Shown: positions 16,563 to 24,972 of the stretch, one piece after another
How the letters are laid out: the number at the start of each line of letters is the position of its first letter
Position numbering within the stretch: position 1 is the first letter of the stretch
Source of the DNA: Pseudomonas nabeulensis
Lineage (GTDB): Bacteria; Pseudomonadota; Gammaproteobacteria; Pseudomonadales; Pseudomonadaceae
Assembly: GCF_004682045.1 (NCBI RefSeq)
Contig: NZ_QUZT01000001.1
Location: 186,001-250,000 of the forward strand
Direction of reading: 5' to 3'
DNA: 64,000 nucleotides
Notes under the pieces: generated by a model
Told to the model about the DNA's origin: nothing
Seen by the model: the letters and a program-made list of their open reading frames with translations, nothing else
The model's database searches: none
Made by a program: the position numbers and the translations under genes

Positions 16563-17123
16563 ATGTCCACCCCCACAGTCCGCGAACAATTCCTTGTCAT
16601 CAGTGCCCTCGGCGCCAACCCCATGGAGCTGACCAACGTCCTGTGCCGCGCCAGCCATGAAAACCGCTGCGCCGTCGTGACCTCCCGCCTCACCCGCCAC
16701 GGCGAATGCAGCGCGCTGGTCCTGCAGATCTCCGGCACCTGGGACGCCCTGGCGCGCCTGGAAACCGGCCTGCCGGGCCTGGCCAAGAAGCATGACTTCA
16801 CCGTCAACGTGGTGCGCAGCGCCGCACTGGAAAATCGTCCACAAGCCCTGCCTTATGTCGCGTACGTCAGCTCGGCTTACCGTTCGGACATCGTCAACGA
16901 GCTGTGCCAGTTCTTTATCGACCACAATGTCGAGCTGGAGAACCTGACCTGCGACACCTACCAGGCCCCGCAAACCGGCGGCACCATGCTCAACGCCACG
17001 TTCACCGTGACCTTGCCGGCCGGCGTGCAAATCAGCTGGCTGCGCGACCAGTTCCTGGACTTTGCCGACGCACTGAACCTCGACGCCCTGATCGAACCGT
17101 GGCGCCCACAGAATCCAATGTAA
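16563..17123 (+). CDS. gcvR: GcvR-like glycine cleavage system transcriptional repressor (double ACT)
   Basis: A 186-residue protein of two ACT-type domains: E-Q-F-L-V-I-S-A-L-G-A-N at the start of the first, and Y-V-A-Y-V-S-S-A-Y-R-S-D-I-V-N-E-L at the start of the second. GcvR binds glycine and blocks GcvA in E. coli. In pseudomonads this gene is regularly beside dapA and bcp, but a target here is not shown. SD AGGAAGG precedes the start. Divergent from dapA and 10 bp before bcp. Confidence 0.88.
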   Translation: MSTPTVREQFLVISALGANPMELTNVLCRASHENRCAVVTSRLTRHGECSALVLQISGTWDALARLETGLPGLAKKHDFTVNVVRSAALENRPQALPYVAYVSSAYRSDIVNELCQFFIDHNVELENLTCDTYQAPQTGGTMLNATFTVTLPAGVQISWLRDQFLDFADALNLDALIEPWRPQNPM

Positions 17124-17133
17124 GGAAGACCCC

Positions 17134-17607
17134 ATGGCAGTTGTCATCGACACACCCGTCGCCGATTTCGAAGCCCAGGCCACCAGCGGCCAGACCTTCA
17201 GCCTCGCCGCCCTCAAGGGCAAGCAAGTGGTGATCTACTTCTACCCGAAGGACAGCACCCCCGGCTGCACCACCGAAGGCCAGGGTTTTCGTGATCAGTA
17301 CGCCGCGTTCAAGGCTGCCAACACCGAGGTGTTTGGCGTGTCGCGCGACAGCGTGAAATCCCACGAGAACTTCAAGGCCAAGCAGGAATTCCCCTTCGAG
17401 CTGATCAGCGACAAGGACGAAGCCGTTTGCCAGTTGTTTGATGTGATCAAGTTGAAGAAGCTGTACGGCAAGGAATACCTGGGCGTGGATCGCAGCACGT
17501 TCCTGATCGATAAGGATGGCGTACTGCGTCAGGAATGGCGTGGTGTGAAGGTGCCGGGGCATGTCGATGCCGTGTTGGCGGCGGCGCAGGCTCTCAACAA
17601 GGCATAA
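17134..17607 (+). CDS. bcp: Peroxiredoxin, Bcp (thioredoxin-dependent thiol peroxidase)
   Basis: A 157-residue AhpC/TSA-fold peroxiredoxin that reduces peroxides in the cytoplasm. Y-F-Y-P-K-D-S-T-P-G-C-T-T-E has the peroxidatic Cys in the P-x-x-x-T/S-x-x-C setting. The resolving Cys of E. coli Bcp, five residues on, is replaced (G-C-T-T-E-G-Q-G-F). One other Cys (D-E-A-V-C-Q-L-F) is present, so it could work as a 1-Cys or an atypical 2-Cys enzyme. Translated with gcvR. Confidence 0.92.
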   Translation: MAVVIDTPVADFEAQATSGQTFSLAALKGKQVVIYFYPKDSTPGCTTEGQGFRDQYAAFKAANTEVFGVSRDSVKSHENFKAKQEFPFELISDKDEAVCQLFDVIKLKKLYGKEYLGVDRSTFLIDKDGVLRQEWRGVKVPGHVDAVLAAAQALNKA

Positions 17608-17608
17608 A

Positions 17609-17705
17609 TTGTGGCGAGGGAGCTTGCTCCCGTTGGAGTGCGAAGCGCTCCCAGGTTTTTAGGGTCTGCTGCGCAGCCCAGCGAGAGCAAGCTCCCTCGC
17701 CACAA
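17609..17705. repeat. REP-type palindrome pair
   Basis: A 21-bp perfect inverted repeat (17609-17629 with 17685-17705). The arms contain GTGGCGAGGGAGCTTGC, as in the REP pair at 33848-33943. The spacer holds further pairing (GCGAAGCG; CTGCTGCGCAG). It sits between convergent bcp and perM and probably also ends transcription. REP pairs of this kind are scattered in fluorescent pseudomonad genomes. Confidence 0.9.
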
Positions 17706-17717
17706 AGAGCACCATCG

Positions 17718-18788
17718 CTACAACAAGGGGGCAACCACCGGCTCTTGCCGCGGCCACGCATCCAGCACCGCCTTGAACAGTGTCGCCAGGGGAATCGCAA
17801 AGAACACCCCCCAGAATCCCCACAGCCCACCGAACAACAACACTGCGCAGATGATCGCGACCGGATGCAGGTTGACCGCCTCCGAAAACAGTAGCGGCAC
17901 CAGCACGTTGCCATCCAGGGTCTGGATGATGCCGTACACCGCCATCAAGTAGATGAACTGATCACTCCAGCCCCACTGAAACAGCGCAATCAACGTGACC
18001 GGCACGGTCACCACCACCGCCCCCACATACGGCACCACCACCGACACGCCCACCAGCAGCGCCAGCAATGCCGCGTAGTTCAGGTCCAGGGCTATAAACG
18101 CGATGTAGGTAACCCCGCCGCAAATGATGATCTCGATCACCTTGCCACGAATGTAGTTGGCGATCTGCCGGTTCATCTCCTCAGCCACCCGAGTGATCAA
18201 CGCCCGCTCACGCGGAAGGTAACCGCGCACCCAGCGACCGATCATGGCGCGGTCCTTGAGGAAGAAAAACACCAGGATCGGCACCAGCACCAGGTAGATC
18301 ATGATGTTGACCAACAGCGGCAGGCTGGACAGGGAAAAAGTCAGCGCCCATTGCCCGAATTTTCCGATCTCGCCGCGCGCCACCTCGATGGCCTGCAACA
18401 CCTGCTCATCCGACACCAAATGCGGATAGCGCTCCGGCAACAGCAGCAACAGCGACTGCCACTTGGCGAGCATGCCCGGCAACTCATTGAACAAGGTGAT
18501 CAGTTGGTGCCACAACAGCGGCAACACCACCACGATAAACAGTACCAGCAGCCCCATGAACAAGGCGAACACCAACCCGACCGCCGCCCCGCCCGGCAAG
18601 CGCAAACGCTCAAGGGTAGTGACCAGGCCCTGCATCAAGTACGCCAGCACCATGCCCGCCAGGACCGGCGCCAGCATGCCGCCCAAGGTGAGCACGGCCG
18701 TGAAGGCCAGAAACAGCAGGACCGCCAACACCACCGCCTCTTCATCGGAGAAGTAGCGTTGAATCCAGTCTCGTAACACTTTGAACAT
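17718..18788 (-). CDS. perM: AI-2E family transporter (PerM-like permease)
   Basis: A 356-residue inner-membrane protein with about eight TM segments and the AI-2E family pattern: A-V-L-L-F-L-A-F-T-A-V-L in TM1, the C-terminal block G-V-S-V-V-V-P-Y-V-G-A-V-V-V-T-V-P, and D-G-N-V-L-V-P-L-L-F-S-E-A-V-N-L-H-P. Family members include TqsA and Na+/H+ antiporters; substrate not established here. The start is ATG 18788 (the frame's first M is a TTG at 18791). It follows the TusA-like gene by 31 bp. Confidence 0.85.
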   Translation of the reverse strand: MFKVLRDWIQRYFSDEEAVVLAVLLFLAFTAVLTLGGMLAPVLAGMVLAYLMQGLVTTLERLRLPGGAAVGLVFALFMGLLVLFIVVVLPLLWHQLITLFNELPGMLAKWQSLLLLLPERYPHLVSDEQVLQAIEVARGEIGKFGQWALTFSLSSLPLLVNIMIYLVLVPILVFFFLKDRAMIGRWVRGYLPRERALITRVAEEMNRQIANYIRGKVIEIIICGGVTYIAFIALDLNYAALLALLVGVSVVVPYVGAVVVTVPVTLIALFQWGWSDQFIYLMAVYGIIQTLDGNVLVPLLFSEAVNLHPVAIICAVLLFGGLWGFWGVFFAIPLATLFKAVLDAWPRQEPVVAPLL

Positions 18789-18819
18789 CAATCAACCTCG
18801 GGTGGTGTGGGCAAACGGT

Positions 18820-19059
18820 TCAGGCCTTGCGCAACCAGTAGCGGTACACACCGGCGGCGTCTTCTTCGTGCAACAGAGTATGCCCGGCCAACTTGGCAAA
18901 GGTCCGAAAATCACGCTGGGAACCTGCATCCGTGGCGATTACCTTGAGCACCGCACCACTGGCCAATCGATTGAGTTCCAGTTTGGCCTTGAGTAAAGGC
19001 AACGGGCAATTGAGGCCGCTGGCATCGAGTTCGACATCGAAGGCTACAGCGTCGGTCAT
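18820..19059 (-). CDS. TusA-family sulfurtransferase
   Basis: A 79-residue SirA/TusA-fold protein. L-D-A-S-G-L-N-C-P-L-P-L-L-K-A-K holds the C-P-x-P motif with the persulfide-carrying Cys. Such proteins relay sulfur for tRNA thiouridine or other thiolation. It is not clear that this is TusA itself, since pseudomonads carry several paralogues. Likely co-transcribed with perM, and divergent from bepA across 95 bp. Confidence 0.88.
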   Translation of the reverse strand: MTDAVAFDVELDASGLNCPLPLLKAKLELNRLASGAVLKVIATDAGSQRDFRTFAKLAGHTLLHEEDAAGVYRYWLRKA

Positions 19060-19154
19060 GGTTTTACTCCGGGCATGGCTTTGGGCTGCTTAGAATATCT
19101 GGTCCGAAGCCCAGTGTCCGGCTACAGTAAGCTCTTTGTCGAAAGGCTCTGTGC

Positions 19155-20588
19155 ATGACTTTTTTGCGCCCCACCCTGCTGACGCTGGCTTGCCTGCTGG
19201 CCTCCCCAGGCTTCGCTGACGACCTGCCGTCGCTCGGCGACGCCAGTTCTGCCATTGTCTCGCCACAACAGGAATACCAACTGGGCCGCGCATGGCTGGC
19301 GTTTTTGCGGGGCCAGGTCTCGCAACTCAACGATCCGCAGCTTAAGGATTACGTCGAAACCAGCGTGTACAAACTGGTGGAGACCAGCCAGGTCAATGAC
19401 CGGCGCCTGGAGTTCATCCTGATCAACAGCCCGCAACTGAACGCCTTTGCTGCGCCCGGCGGGATTGTCGGGGTCAACGGCGGCCTGTTCCTCAATGCAC
19501 AGACCGAAGGCGAGTACGCCTCGGTACTGGCCCACGAATTGGCGCACTTGTCCCAACGCCACTTTGCTCGTGGTGTCGAAGCGCAACAGCGTATGCAGAT
19601 CCCGATGATGGCCGCCCTGCTTGGCGGCATCATTGCTGCCGCAGCAGGCGCAGGCGATGCGGGCATCGCCGCAATTGCCGGCACCCAGGCAGCGGCGATC
19701 CAGGAGCAGCGCCGCTTCTCGCGTCAGAACGAACAGGAAGCGGACCGTATCGGCATTCTCAACCTGGAAAAAGCCGGTTACGACCCGCGGTCCATGCCAA
19801 CCATGTTCGAGCGCCTGATGCGTCAGTACCGCTTCGACGCCAAGCCACCGGAATTCCTGCTGACGCACCCGGTGACCGAATCGCGGATCGCCGATACCCG
19901 CAACCGCGCCGAGCAAGCCAAGGCCGGCGGCAAGGAAGACAGCCTGCGCTATCAATTGATTCGCGCACGGGTGCAGTTGCAGTACGAAGACACCCCCGGC
20001 CTCGCCGCCAAACGCTTCCAGGCACAACTCGACGAGAACCCGAAAAACGATGTGGCACGCTATGGCCTGGCCATCGCCCAGATCAAAGGCTCCCAGTTCA
20101 AGGACGCGCGGGAAAACCTCGCGCCACTGCTGGCCAAGGCCCCGACGGATATCACCTACAACCTCGCGCAGATCCAACTGGACATCGACAACAATCGCTT
20201 GCCCGATGCCCAGCAACGTACAGACAAGATGCTCACCCAGTACCCCGGCAACTATCCACTGAATCAGGTACGAGTCGACCTGCTGCTCAAGCAGAACCGC
20301 ACTGCCGATGCGGAAAAGGCCTTGGATGGCCTGCTCAAGTCGCGTCCGGACGATCCTGACGTGTGGTATCAGGTTGCGGAGACACGTGGCCTGTCTGGCA
20401 ACATCATCGGCCTGCATCAAGCGCGTGCCGAGTACTTTGCATTGGTGGGCGACTTCCAGCAGGCCATTCAGCAACTGGACTTTGCCAAACGCCGGGCGGG
20501 CAGCAACTTCCCGCTGTCGTCGCGCATCGATGCGCGCCAACGTGAGTTGATCGAACAGGAACGCCTGGTCAAAGGGATGATGAGCTAA
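19155..20588 (+). CDS. bepA: Periplasmic M48 metalloprotease/chaperone BepA with TPR repeats
   Basis: A 477-residue protein with a signal peptide (first 20 residues, L-T-L-A-C-L-L-A-S-P-G-F-A). H-E-L-A-H-L-S (about residues 122-128) is the HExxH zinc site, E-Q-E-A-D-R-I-G holds the third ligand, and the C-terminal half is TPR repeats (A-R-Y-G-L-A-I-A-Q; P-D-D-P-D-V-W-Y-Q). BepA degrades misassembled LptD and helps beta-barrel maturation at the BAM complex. It is a single gene with its own terminator. Confidence 0.93.
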   Translation: MTFLRPTLLTLACLLASPGFADDLPSLGDASSAIVSPQQEYQLGRAWLAFLRGQVSQLNDPQLKDYVETSVYKLVETSQVNDRRLEFILINSPQLNAFAAPGGIVGVNGGLFLNAQTEGEYASVLAHELAHLSQRHFARGVEAQQRMQIPMMAALLGGIIAAAAGAGDAGIAAIAGTQAAAIQEQRRFSRQNEQEADRIGILNLEKAGYDPRSMPTMFERLMRQYRFDAKPPEFLLTHPVTESRIADTRNRAEQAKAGGKEDSLRYQLIRARVQLQYEDTPGLAAKRFQAQLDENPKNDVARYGLAIAQIKGSQFKDARENLAPLLAKAPTDITYNLAQIQLDIDNNRLPDAQQRTDKMLTQYPGNYPLNQVRVDLLLKQNRTADAEKALDGLLKSRPDDPDVWYQVAETRGLSGNIIGLHQARAEYFALVGDFQQAIQQLDFAKRRAGSNFPLSSRIDARQRELIEQERLVKGMMS

Positions 20589-20603
20589 AGCCATCGCCCA
20601 CAA

Positions 20604-20640
20604 AAAAGCCCCGCCTTCGCTAAACGAAGGCGGGGCTTTT
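20604..20640. terminator. Bidirectional terminator between bepA and mucD
   Basis: Perfect 16-bp stem: AAAAGCCCCGCCTTCG (20604-20619) with CGAAGGCGGGGCTTTT (20625-20640), 5-nt loop. A- and T-runs on both sides; it serves bepA on the plus strand and the algU-mucABD operon on the minus strand. Confidence 0.93.
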
Positions 20641-20655
20641 TATTGGCCTAGCGGA

Positions 20656-22095
20656 TTACTCGGCCAGCTTGAAGGTAATAAAGCTGGCGCGACCTTGACG
20701 CAACACACGCATCGACACCGAACGATTCTTCGGCAGCGCCTTGGCGATGTCGGTGAATTCCTTGGTGGAGTTGATCGCCTGGTTGTTCAGATGAGTGATC
20801 ACATCGCCTGGCTGCAAGCCGATCAGGGCCGCAGGACCGTCCTGCACTTCCTTGATCACGACGCCGCTCTTGAGGTCGAAGCTCTTCTTCTGCTCAGCGG
20901 TCAACTCGACCACGGCGATGCCCAGGCGGTTGCTGCTGCGCTCAGCGCCCGGCTTGGCGTTGCCCAGTGCATCCAGGGTGGCACCTTCTTCAGGGATGGC
21001 ACCCACGGTCAGCTCAACGGTCTGGCGCTTGCCTTCGCGGATCACTTCCAACTTGGCCTTGCTACCGGCCTTAAGGGCGCCGACCAAGTGCGGCAGATCG
21101 GCCGACATGACGATTGGCTGGCCATTCATGCTCAGGATCACGTCGCCAACTTGCAAGCCGCCTTTGGCAGCAGGACCGTCGTCCTGGATCTGTGCGACCA
21201 GAGCGCCCGCTGGCTTATCCAGACCAAAGGACTCAGCCAGGTCTTTGTTCACTTCCTGAATGACGACACCCAACCAACCACGGCTGACCTTGCCACCGCT
21301 TTTCAGCTGGTTGGAAACATCCATCGCCACGTCGATTGGGATGGCGAACGAAACGCCCATGAAACCGCCAGAACGGGTGTAGATCTGGGAGTTGATGCCG
21401 ACCACTTCGCCCGCCAGGTTGAACAGCGGACCACCGGAGTTACCCGGATTGATTGGCACGTCGGTCTGGATAAACGGCACGTAGTTTTCGTTCGGCAGGC
21501 TGCGACCAATGGCACTGACAATACCTTGGGTCACAGTGTGGTCGAAACCAAACGGCGAACCGATGGCGACTACCCATTGACCGGCTTTCAAATCCTGGGA
21601 TTTACCCAGTTTCAGCACTGGCAGATCTTTGCCGTCGATTTTCAGCAAGGCCACGTCCGAACGCGGATCAGTGCCCACCAACTTGGCTTTCAACTCACTG
21701 CGATCGGCCAGGCGCACGAGAATTTCGTCTGCATCGGCAATCACATGGTTGTTGGTGAGGATGTAGCCATCCGGAGAGATGATGAAGCCCGAGCCCAGGG
21801 ACTGCGCTTCACGCTGACCACCACCGCCACCGCGCGGTGAACGCTGCTGCGGCATGCCGCGCTCGAAGAACTCGCGCAGCATCGGTGGCAGGCCTTCGAG
21901 GTCCGGCATCTGCTGGTTGGAGACTTTGCGGTCCGGCAGTTTTTGCGTAGTACTGATGTTCACCACGGCCGGCGAGGCTTGCTCAACCAGTTGGGTAAAG
22001 TCAGGCAGTTCGGCCGCTTGCGCGGTCACTGCCTGGCCCAACACCAACACCGTGGCGACTATGGAAAGGTAAGACTTCAAACGTGGTATCGACAT
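20656..22095 (-). CDS. mucD: Periplasmic serine protease MucD (DegP/HtrA)
   Basis: A 479-residue DegP-type protease. Signal peptide (residues 1-27), then the trypsin-like domain with the triad N-N-H-V-I (His), S-D-V-A-L-L (Asp) and G-N-S-G-G-P-L-F (Ser), then two PDZ domains (G-W-L-G-V-V-I-Q-E; S-G-V-V-I-K-E-V). It degrades misfolded periplasmic proteins and limits AlgU activity. Last gene of the operon. The 234 bp between mucB and mucD hold no gene but contain a dyad. Confidence 0.96.
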   Translation of the reverse strand: MSIPRLKSYLSIVATVLVLGQAVTAQAAELPDFTQLVEQASPAVVNISTTQKLPDRKVSNQQMPDLEGLPPMLREFFERGMPQQRSPRGGGGGQREAQSLGSGFIISPDGYILTNNHVIADADEILVRLADRSELKAKLVGTDPRSDVALLKIDGKDLPVLKLGKSQDLKAGQWVVAIGSPFGFDHTVTQGIVSAIGRSLPNENYVPFIQTDVPINPGNSGGPLFNLAGEVVGINSQIYTRSGGFMGVSFAIPIDVAMDVSNQLKSGGKVSRGWLGVVIQEVNKDLAESFGLDKPAGALVAQIQDDGPAAKGGLQVGDVILSMNGQPIVMSADLPHLVGALKAGSKAKLEVIREGKRQTVELTVGAIPEEGATLDALGNAKPGAERSSNRLGIAVVELTAEQKKSFDLKSGVVIKEVQDGPAALIGLQPGDVITHLNNQAINSTKEFTDIAKALPKNRSVSMRVLRQGRASFITFKLAE

Positions 22096-22165
22096 ACAGC
22101 TCCCGTTACGACGAGCAGGGTTGAGCGACAGGGTTCAAGAAACGTCGGAAACTGCCACCGACATC

Positions 22166-22182
22166 TTTGTTCCGCGAACAAA
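22166..22182. repeat. Perfect dyad in the mucB-mucD gap
   Basis: TTTGTTC (22166-22172), CGC, GAACAAA (22176-22182). It lies 71 bp before the mucD start in the leader. It could be an mRNA hairpin or an operator; no homologous site is recognised. Confidence 0.5.
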
Positions 22183-22329
22183 ACAAGGCCAGAGCCGACA
22201 AGCCCTGACCTATAAAAAACATGAGAGATTTTTGCAAGTGAAAATGCTGATCCGGACATTTCATGCTCTCGGCAGCCAACCGGGCGTGAACGTACAGTGA
22301 AAGGTCAAGATGAACATAGGATTAACAAC

Positions 22330-23292
22330 TCACGGCTTGGCGTCTGGCTTTTTTTCACCGCGCACCGATAGCGCGATGCGTTCGGCGGTACCAATAGGAA
22401 TTTCGCCTACAACCGTCACCATCATTTCGCCGTCCACCGTATTCAGTCGACGGGACACAGCGACTGTGGGACCCAACTGGGTACGGGTTTCCGTCACGCT
22501 CGCATCGCTGATCGGCTCAAGGAACACTGAAAAACGCGCCAGCCCATCTTCATACATCAGGCTGTCGACGGTCGCTTTGGTTTGGGTGTCCTGGTGTGTA
22601 CTGCTACTGGTCAGCTGAAAACCGCGCGGCAACCACTCCATGTGCCAGCTCTCGATTGGGGTCACTTGCGCAGCGTTGGTTTTGGCAGCGGCAATGGGCG
22701 CGCATTCGCTGCTGGGCTGCAGGTCGTGGTCGTTGGGCGCAGTTGAAGTATCCAGACGCGTAAACTGGAAACGCTCCAGCAACTGGCCTTGGTCATTCAA
22801 CAACAATGACTTGAGTGGCAGCGCGGTTTCACGGTCCAGATGCAGTTCAAAGCCATAGCGATATTGGTCACGCGGCGTGATCGCCACGATCACCGCATTA
22901 CGACCGGCCACGCGGGATTTGCCAATGACGGCCAATTCATAAAATTCGTTGAGTTTTTGCGGATCGAGCGCCCGTGACGGGGCGTCCCGGGAATTGCCAA
23001 GGCCGGCGACAAGGGTGCCGCTGACGCATTGTGTACGACCATCTACACGCACGACTTCCTGGGCAGATCCATCAAGCTGCAACAGCCGCTCACGGACTTG
23101 GCCATCCTGGACACGATGCCAGATGTCATGGGTAGAAAAACTGCCATTACGTTCATACACGAACGTACCTTGAAAGCTTTGCTGCTGCTCTGCACGCCCA
23201 AGTCGAGTCAGCCAGTCTTGGGCTTCATCGGCATGGGCGGGTAGTGCAAACCAACCACTGAGCAAAAGCGTAAGGAGCGATATGGCGCGCAT
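22330..23292 (-). CDS. mucB: Sigma-E factor regulator MucB (RseB)
   Basis: A 320-residue periplasmic protein with a signal peptide (M-R-A-I-S-L-L-T-L-L-L-S-G-W-F-A-L-P-A-H-A). R-A-E-Q-Q-Q-S-F-Q-G-T-F-V-Y-E and the C-terminal W-L-P-R-G-F-Q-L with V-T-V-V-G-E-I-P are RseB features. It protects MucA from proteolysis and senses mislocalised lipid or LPS. It lies 15 bp after mucA and is intact. The expected mucC is absent downstream. Confidence 0.96.
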   Translation of the reverse strand: MRAISLLTLLLSGWFALPAHADEAQDWLTRLGRAEQQQSFQGTFVYERNGSFSTHDIWHRVQDGQVRERLLQLDGSAQEVVRVDGRTQCVSGTLVAGLGNSRDAPSRALDPQKLNEFYELAVIGKSRVAGRNAVIVAITPRDQYRYGFELHLDRETALPLKSLLLNDQGQLLERFQFTRLDTSTAPNDHDLQPSSECAPIAAAKTNAAQVTPIESWHMEWLPRGFQLTSSSTHQDTQTKATVDSLMYEDGLARFSVFLEPISDASVTETRTQLGPTVAVSRRLNTVDGEMMVTVVGEIPIGTAERIALSVRGEKKPDAKP

Positions 23293-23307
23293 AGAGCTCC
23301 TTACGAA

Positions 23308-23895
23308 TCAGCGGTTTTCCAGGCTTGCGGCGCGAGCATAAGGCAGAGCGCTTTCAGTGCCTTTCAGAGCTGATTCCTGTGCGTGTTGGCGCAGGTAGCC
23401 AGGAAGACGCTGGTCCTGCCAGCCGGATTGCCCTTGCAGAACACCGTTGGCCATCGGGCCGGTGGTGTCAGAGCTTTCCTTGTAGCCGGCCAATACCGCC
23501 GGGCCTTTGACCTGAGGTCCAGCCATCACCGGTTGCTGAGTCTGCTGGGCCAATTCGGCACCGGCAATCTCGTCCTGGTTGTACAGACGAACACCGGCCA
23601 GTACTGCAACAGTCACCGAGGCTGCAACCGCCAGGCGACCCAGGCTGCGCCATGGACCACGAGCAGCTTTTGCCGGAACGGCTTCATCAGCCAGCGCAGC
23701 AGAAACGGCCGCAGCAATATCCAGACGAGGGATTAGAAGATCCTTGTGCATCACCGCCCGAGCGACTTGGTAACGAGACCAGGTATCACGGGTTTCGGCG
23801 TCATCAAATGCATTGAGCACTCGACGAAGTTCCAGTTCATCCGCTTCGTTATCCATCACTGCGGACAGCGATTCCTGCAGGGCATCACGACTCAT
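23308..23895 (-). CDS. mucA: Anti-sigma factor MucA (RseA)
   Basis: A 195-residue inner-membrane anti-sigma factor. The cytoplasmic domain (residues 1-80; S-A-V-M-D-N-E-A-D-E-L-E-L) binds AlgU; one TM segment lies at about 84-104 (L-A-V-A-A-S-V-T-V-A-V-L-A-G-V); the rest is periplasmic and binds MucB. The length equals that of intact P. aeruginosa MucA (194), so there is no mucoid-type frameshift. 32 bp after algU. Confidence 0.96.
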   Translation of the reverse strand: MSRDALQESLSAVMDNEADELELRRVLNAFDDAETRDTWSRYQVARAVMHKDLLIPRLDIAAAVSAALADEAVPAKAARGPWRSLGRLAVAASVTVAVLAGVRLYNQDEIAGAELAQQTQQPVMAGPQVKGPAVLAGYKESSDTTGPMANGVLQGQSGWQDQRLPGYLRQHAQESALKGTESALPYARAASLENR

Positions 23896-23927
23896 GGCGG
23901 TTCCTCTCTTGGCTGTCGCCGCTGTCT

Positions 23928-24509
23928 TTAGTTTTCCTGCAACAACGGTTGCAAGGCTTTATCGATGGCTTCCCGGGCCCGGAAAATCCGTGACCTTACA
24001 GTCCCCACCGGACACTGCATGACGCTCGCAATGTCTTCGTAACTCAGACCATCGAATTCACGTAAAGTTAACGCCGTACGCAAATCTTCTGGCAGTTGCT
24101 GAATTGTGCGATGAACGGTCCCTTCAATCTCGTCGCGCAGCAATGCACGCTCCGGCGACTCGAGATCTTTGAGGCCGTGATCACCATCGTAAAATTCTGC
24201 ATCTTCTGAACTTACATCGCTATCCGGTGGGCGGCGTCCGCGAGACACCAGATAGTTCTTCGCCGTGTTGATGGCGATGCGGTACAGCCACGTATAAAAC
24301 GCACTGTCTCCGCGAAAGTTGCCGAGTGCACGGTACGCCTTGATAAAGGCTTCCTGTGCAACGTCCTGCGCTTCATGGGTGTCGTGCACAAAACGCACGA
24401 TCAACCCGAGAATTTTGTGCTGGTATTTCAGCACTAGCAGATCAAAAGCTCGCTTGTCGCCGCGTTGAACGCGCTCGACCAGCTGCTGATCCTCTTCCTG
24501 GGTTAGCAT
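23928..24509 (-). CDS. algU: ECF sigma factor AlgU (RpoE/AlgT)
   Basis: A 193-residue ECF sigma factor for envelope stress and alginate. Region 2 (Y-Q-H-K-I-L-G-L-I-V-R-F-V, A-F-I-K-A-Y-R-A-L, F-Y-T-W-L-Y-R-I-A) and region 4 (L-P-E-D-L-R-T-A-L-T-L-R-E-F, Y-E-D-I-A, C-P-V-G-T-V-R-S-R-I) are intact. ATG 24509 is chosen because it follows the Shine-Dalgarno GAGGAG by 5 nt and gives the P. aeruginosa length; GTG 24515 overlaps the Shine-Dalgarno. An AlgU-type promoter precedes it. Confidence 0.97.
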   Translation of the reverse strand: MLTQEEDQQLVERVQRGDKRAFDLLVLKYQHKILGLIVRFVHDTHEAQDVAQEAFIKAYRALGNFRGDSAFYTWLYRIAINTAKNYLVSRGRRPPDSDVSSEDAEFYDGDHGLKDLESPERALLRDEIEGTVHRTIQQLPEDLRTALTLREFDGLSYEDIASVMQCPVGTVRSRIFRAREAIDKALQPLLQEN

Positions 24510-24972
24510 GAACACTCCTCGTTGTACTTGAAGGAGGCTTGCATAACTAAACGATCAGGCTTGCAAACATAGACTCGGTCTTTTCGCAAAAGTTCTCCCC
24601 CTTCAAGCAAGTTTCCGGTACGCACTGATTTGGCACACACGAAAAACGCAGCGCGGGCAACGCCGGCTGCGCGAATAATCTTGTCGCCGGTTTTCTGACG
24701 CGTCCAATGCTCCCGACGGGCCAATAAACTCAACGTTTTCCCAGCTTTCGGGCAACCTGCTATTGAGTCGGGGCTTATGCAAAAAGTTCCCGCTTCAATA
24801 ACCAGGCGATTCTACCCGAGCCGTGCACCGTAATCTCACATTGCCACGAATGCCCGGCTATTGTGCCGGTCAGCCCCTCTATATACTAGTGGCCCGTGTG
24901 CCCCATTGATTCGCCGATCCAGGCGTCCTGTTTGCGCCAACTCTTCGGATCGCTTTTTGCGGAATCCTTCAA
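24510..24972. other. Intergenic region between algU and nadB
   Basis: 463 bp, divergent. It holds the algU promoter (24569-24595). Near nadB a possible sigma-70 -10, TATACT (24882-24887), with a weak -35, TTGTGC (24861-24866), lies about 86 bp before the start. A 76-codon frame at 24503-24733 overlaps the promoter and algU and is judged not real. Confidence 0.6.
24569..24595 (-). promoter_or_regulatory. AlgU-dependent promoter of algU (P1-type)
   Basis: On the minus strand GAACTT (24590-24595) is followed by 16 nt and TCTAT (24569-24573). It matches the ECF sigma-22/RpoE consensus and the remembered P. aeruginosa algU P1, including the spacer sequence in part. It predicts autoregulation, with the transcript starting about 50 bp before the ORF. 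Confidence 0.88.

Noticed and set aside
24503..24733. A 76-codon frame in the algU leader
   Set aside because: It covers the AlgU promoter and overlaps algU; no Shine-Dalgarno or recognisable sequence.
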